In this document: one piece after another, positions 61,376-64,000 of the stretch
Numbering within the stretch: position 1 is the stretch's first letter
Layout: every line of letters begins with the position of its first letter
Assembly: GCF_050589625.1 (NCBI RefSeq)
Contig: NZ_JBNGOP010000011.1
Coordinates: 1 to 64,000 of the forward strand
DNA length: 64,000 nt
Reading direction: 5' to 3'
Origin: Pelagihabitans sp947500445
GTDB taxonomy: Bacteria; Bacteroidota; Bacteroidia; Flavobacteriales; Flavobacteriaceae
Translations under genes and position numbers: made by a program
The notes under the pieces: generated by a model
The model's input: only the letters and a program-made list of their open reading frames with translations
The model's database searches: none
What the model was told of the DNA's origin: nothing

Positions 61376-64000
61376 TTGAAGTTAAGGTGTTTCCTTTTTT
61401 TTATTTTTTTTTGCTATCAGGTTCTAGGGCAAAGTCCTACTGTGGTATGGACCCGGAAAGATGGTGGCGATCGCAACGAATTGGTGTTTTTTCAGAAATC
61501 GGTTATGCTGGAAGAAACACCTATAACAGCGAACCTGTATCTTTATGCCGACTCTCGATATGCACTGTATGTCAATGGCACCTATGTCAACTTTGGCCCG
61601 GTACGATCTTTTCATGAACATCCCTATTATGACAGCTATGATTTAGCTCCATTGTTGCGCAAAGGGGAAAATTGTTTGGTGGTAAAAGCGCTGAACAATG
61701 GATTGGAAACCTACCAACTATTTGATTATCATGGTGGGTTTGCTGCATGGGGGGAAATAAAGACGCGGCAAAATCGAAAAATAGACCTGAGTTCTTTAGA
61801 ATGGCGCTGTCGTACTTCCGAGGGATTTCAAAAAGATATGCCCCGTTTTTCTTTTGCCACCGGGGCCATAGAGAACTGGGACACCTCCAAGGATATGGGT
61901 TGGGACCATTGCAACTCTAAAGATGGTAATTGGCAAACGCCGGTTGTGGTCGGACCAAAAAAATGGGGTGTTTTTCAGGCCCGGCCCATACCAAAACTCA
62001 CCCAGACCGAAATTGTAGCGGAGGCCGTCCGCGGACCTTTTCCGTTATTGGATACCGAAGACCTTTATTCCTTCAGAATTCCTACTCCTGACAGGAATGG
62101 GTTGGAATACAATACATCACAAAAAGCTATCGGATACACTTATTTGTTCAGCGAAACGGAAAAAAAGGTGAATTTAGGGCTGTGGTGGGGCGACTACTAT
62201 TTGAACGGAAAACCGTTACCCCCAAATAATCTCGCCGAGGAGGCTACCTACAGGCGAAACCATACTGGGCAACTTCATAAGGGATGGAACCTGTTGGTCG
62301 TAAAATATAGCATCATTTGGGGGTCTTGGGATTTTTATTTGGCCGTCCCAAAAAAGGAACGGATAACGGTATCAGCGGAAAGAAAGAAAGCGGGGACGAA
62401 TTGGTTCAAGACCTTTTTACCACAAAATAGTAAAAATCAACGTGTTTATGATGCGGTCGACCTTACCAAAAAGGAGCTATCCCTAGAAGAAGCGTTCAAT
62501 ACGGAGTTTATTGACCACCCCAAAAGTATTACCGCAAACCATCCGGTGCGGGACATGGTATGGAAAACACCTGGGAAGAGGAAAAGTATGGATTCAATTG
62601 TCGAAAAAGACCAAGCACGGAGTTTTAAACTTGCCGCGCAAGGAACGGGACTACAATATGAGATGGAAGAGACACAGTTGGGCCGTTTTTTTGTGGAGGG
62701 CGATTTTCCCAAGGGAACGGTAATCGATATTGGTTTTAGCGAAGAAAAGCATGTGGATGGGGGCCCATGGTTATACAAACGTTTTCAAGTAGCGGCAGGG
62801 TTACGTATCATAGCCGATGGCGTCGCCCGACGATACGAATCGTTTAAACCCTATGGTGCCAAGTACCTTCAACTGAATCTCTATGGCCCCGAAAATGCGG
62901 TGTCGGTCGAGAAGGTAGGAATGGTACGGCAGGTATATCCTTTTCAAACGATAGGGCGTTTTGAATGTAACGATTCCGTAGTCAATAAAATTTATGGCGC
63001 AGGTTGGAGAACGTTACAGCTTTGTGCCGAAGATTCCTATACCGATACCCCTTTTCGCGAACGTGGGCTATATGCCGGCGATATGCTTCCCGAACTGGCA
63101 ATAACTATGGCCATGAGCGGTGATATGCGCCTTGCCAAACACTCCTTGGCCGTTTTTCAGGACATGTACAAAGAAGAGATGCGCGACGGCAAACAGAACC
63201 GGCATAACGACTTTCCCTTGATAACCCTGTTGACGGCGGACTACCTGAAGCAATACACCGGGGATAGTACCTTGGCCAAAGATTACTATGAAAACTACGC
63301 TTCGCTTTTAAAGCAGCATTTGGCTCGAAAAGGTACTTGGGGACTCGTACATGCCGATCGGGTTTTTATCGAGTGGACCGATTTGAATAAAGAAGATGCC
63401 TATATGACGGCATTCCAGGCACTTTTGGTAAAGAGCTTAAGAACGATTGCGAACTGGGCAAGTGAACTCGGCAAGGTTTCGGATGCGCGTTTTTTTAATA
63501 AGGAAGCCGATATGTTGACGACGGCCATCAACACACATTTATGGGATGCGGATAAAGGGATGTATATCGATGGGGTGAAAAATAATAACAAGATTGTAGA
63601 TCATCATTTAACCAGTAGTATCTGGCCTGCGTTTTTTGAGGTCGCCGATACCGCACAGATAACGGCTATTTTAAGCAACCTCAAGAAAGAGTTGGGCACG
63701 ATCGGAACGGTATCCCGAAAAAGAAAGATTACTCCGTACAGCTCTTTTTATTTGTTTGCCTTGCTATACCGGCATGGGGAAATCGCTACGGCCGAAGCTT
63801 TTTTAAAACGCCATTGGGCGCCTATGGCGGAGCATTCCTCTAGACCGACCACCTGGGAAAATTTTGACATCCAAGGAAATCAAGGTACTTCTAGCCACGC
63901 CTGGAGCGGCCATCCGACCTATTTTTTGGCGACCGCCGCATTGGGAGTGCAATTGGGCTGGTATCAAAACCTAGATCGGGAGATCATCCAAATCTCACCA
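61376..64000 (+). CDS. GH78-like alpha-L-rhamnosidase, partial at window end
   Basis: The frame is open from 61376 to the window end (875 codons, no stop). I place the start at TTG 61376 because it gives a signal peptide (KLRCFLFFIFFCYQVLGQ) and an in-frame stop lies at 61319; no ATG fits. The N-terminal part (LYADSRYALYVNGTYVNFGPVRSFHEHPYYDSYDL) is a rhamnosidase N-domain with sugar-binding-like beta strands. The alpha/alpha-barrel contains DTPFRERGLYAGDMLPELAITMAMSGD, matching the RxERxxWxGD-type motif of GH78. It should cut alpha-L-rhamnose from plant or algal polysaccharides in the periplasm. Some 20-60 residues may still be missing at the C-terminus. Confidence 0.82.
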   Translation, partial: MKLRCFLFFIFFCYQVLGQSPTVVWTRKDGGDRNELVFFQKSVMLEETPITANLYLYADSRYALYVNGTYVNFGPVRSFHEHPYYDSYDLAPLLRKGENCLVVKALNNGLETYQLFDYHGGFAAWGEIKTRQNRKIDLSSLEWRCRTSEGFQKDMPRFSFATGAIENWDTSKDMGWDHCNSKDGNWQTPVVVGPKKWGVFQARPIPKLTQTEIVAEAVRGPFPLLDTEDLYSFRIPTPDRNGLEYNTSQKAIGYTYLFSETEKKVNLGLWWGDYYLNGKPLPPNNLAEEATYRRNHTGQLHKGWNLLVVKYSIIWGSWDFYLAVPKKERITVSAERKKAGTNWFKTFLPQNSKNQRVYDAVDLTKKELSLEEAFNTEFIDHPKSITANHPVRDMVWKTPGKRKSMDSIVEKDQARSFKLAAQGTGLQYEMEETQLGRFFVEGDFPKGTVIDIGFSEEKHVDGGPWLYKRFQVAAGLRIIADGVARRYESFKPYGAKYLQLNLYGPENAVSVEKVGMVRQVYPFQTIGRFECNDSVVNKIYGAGWRTLQLCAEDSYTDTPFRERGLYAGDMLPELAITMAMSGDMRLAKHSLAVFQDMYKEEMRDGKQNRHNDFPLITLLTADYLKQYTGDSTLAKDYYENYASLLKQHLARKGTWGLVHADRVFIEWTDLNKEDAYMTAFQALLVKSLRTIANWASELGKVSDARFFNKEADMLTTAINTHLWDADKGMYIDGVKNNNKIVDHHLTSSIWPAFFEVADTAQITAILSNLKKELGTIGTVSRKRKITPYSSFYLFALLYRHGEIATAEAFLKRHWAPMAEHSSRPTTWENFDIQGNQGTSSHAWSGHPTYFLATAALGVQLGWYQNLDREIIQISP

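Overview
The window looks like chromosomal DNA of a marine-type member of the Bacteroidota, most likely a Flavobacteriaceae bacterium of the Maribacter/Zobellia/Arenibacter kind (inference from gene content, no database search). The signs are a C-terminal type IX secretion sorting domain, a LytS/LytTR operon full of 2TM-domain proteins, a LETM1-related biofilm-type protein, many short-lipobox lipoproteins, an almost complete lack of purine-rich ribosome binding sites, and secreted peptidases and glycan-active enzymes. I saw no rRNA, tRNA, integrase, insertion sequence or CRISPR array.

Layout. 0-5 kb: housekeeping enzymes (DUF2461 protein, amidohydrolase lipoprotein, NUDIX hydrolase, PBP4-type carboxypeptidase) and a 65-residue protein with a clear terminator. 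5.3-7.8 kb: oxyR, and upstream of it on the same strand a tandem array of tiny genes. Four near-identical 37-codon ORFs lie at an exact 149-bp period, preceded by a diverged 37-codon homologue and followed by a 43-codon ORF and a terminator. All seven variable positions between the four copies are synonymous. This is the best candidate for an undescribed system. 8-13.5 kb: short-chain fatty acid transporter, S51 peptidase, RhlE-like helicase, acyl-CoA ligase. 13.9-17.2 kb: histidine kinase, three 2TM proteins and a LytTR regulator in one operon. 17.2-24 kb: LETM1-related protein, a phospholipase-A2-like lipoprotein, Cu/Zn superoxide dismutase, a 0.9-kb gene-poor stretch, and a flavin-dependent halogenase-like gene paired with a DUF1348 gene.

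24-36.7 kb: hydrolase/OsmC fusion, DUF2490 protein, S9 peptidase, sortilin-like beta-propeller protein, TPMT-like methyltransferase, tricorn-like S41 protease, CDP-alcohol phosphatidyltransferase. 36.8-37.9 kb is an AT-rich island with an HNH endonuclease whose conserved-looking N-terminus runs upstream of its first ATG. 38-50.5 kb: a ThuA/glucose-dehydrogenase/PKD/cytochrome c fusion, a minus-strand run of nitrilase, M1 and M28 peptidases and VOC protein, an MFS transporter and a TolB/SnoaL fusion. 50.8-55 kb: divergent trehalose-phosphate synthase/phosphatase and GH15 genes. 55-59.7 kb: a membrane-anchored winged-helix regulator divergent from a large T9SS-secreted protein, with a direct repeat between them. 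59.8-64 kb: a PLP decarboxylase and a GH78-like rhamnosidase that starts at TTG and runs off the window.

Repeats outside genes include twelve tandem 7-bp units at the left end and a dispersed 26-bp imperfect palindrome present in at least three intergenic regions. Where an open frame began at TTG or at an early ATG, I moved the start to the ATG that fits the signal peptide or domain edge; these choices are stated per gene.
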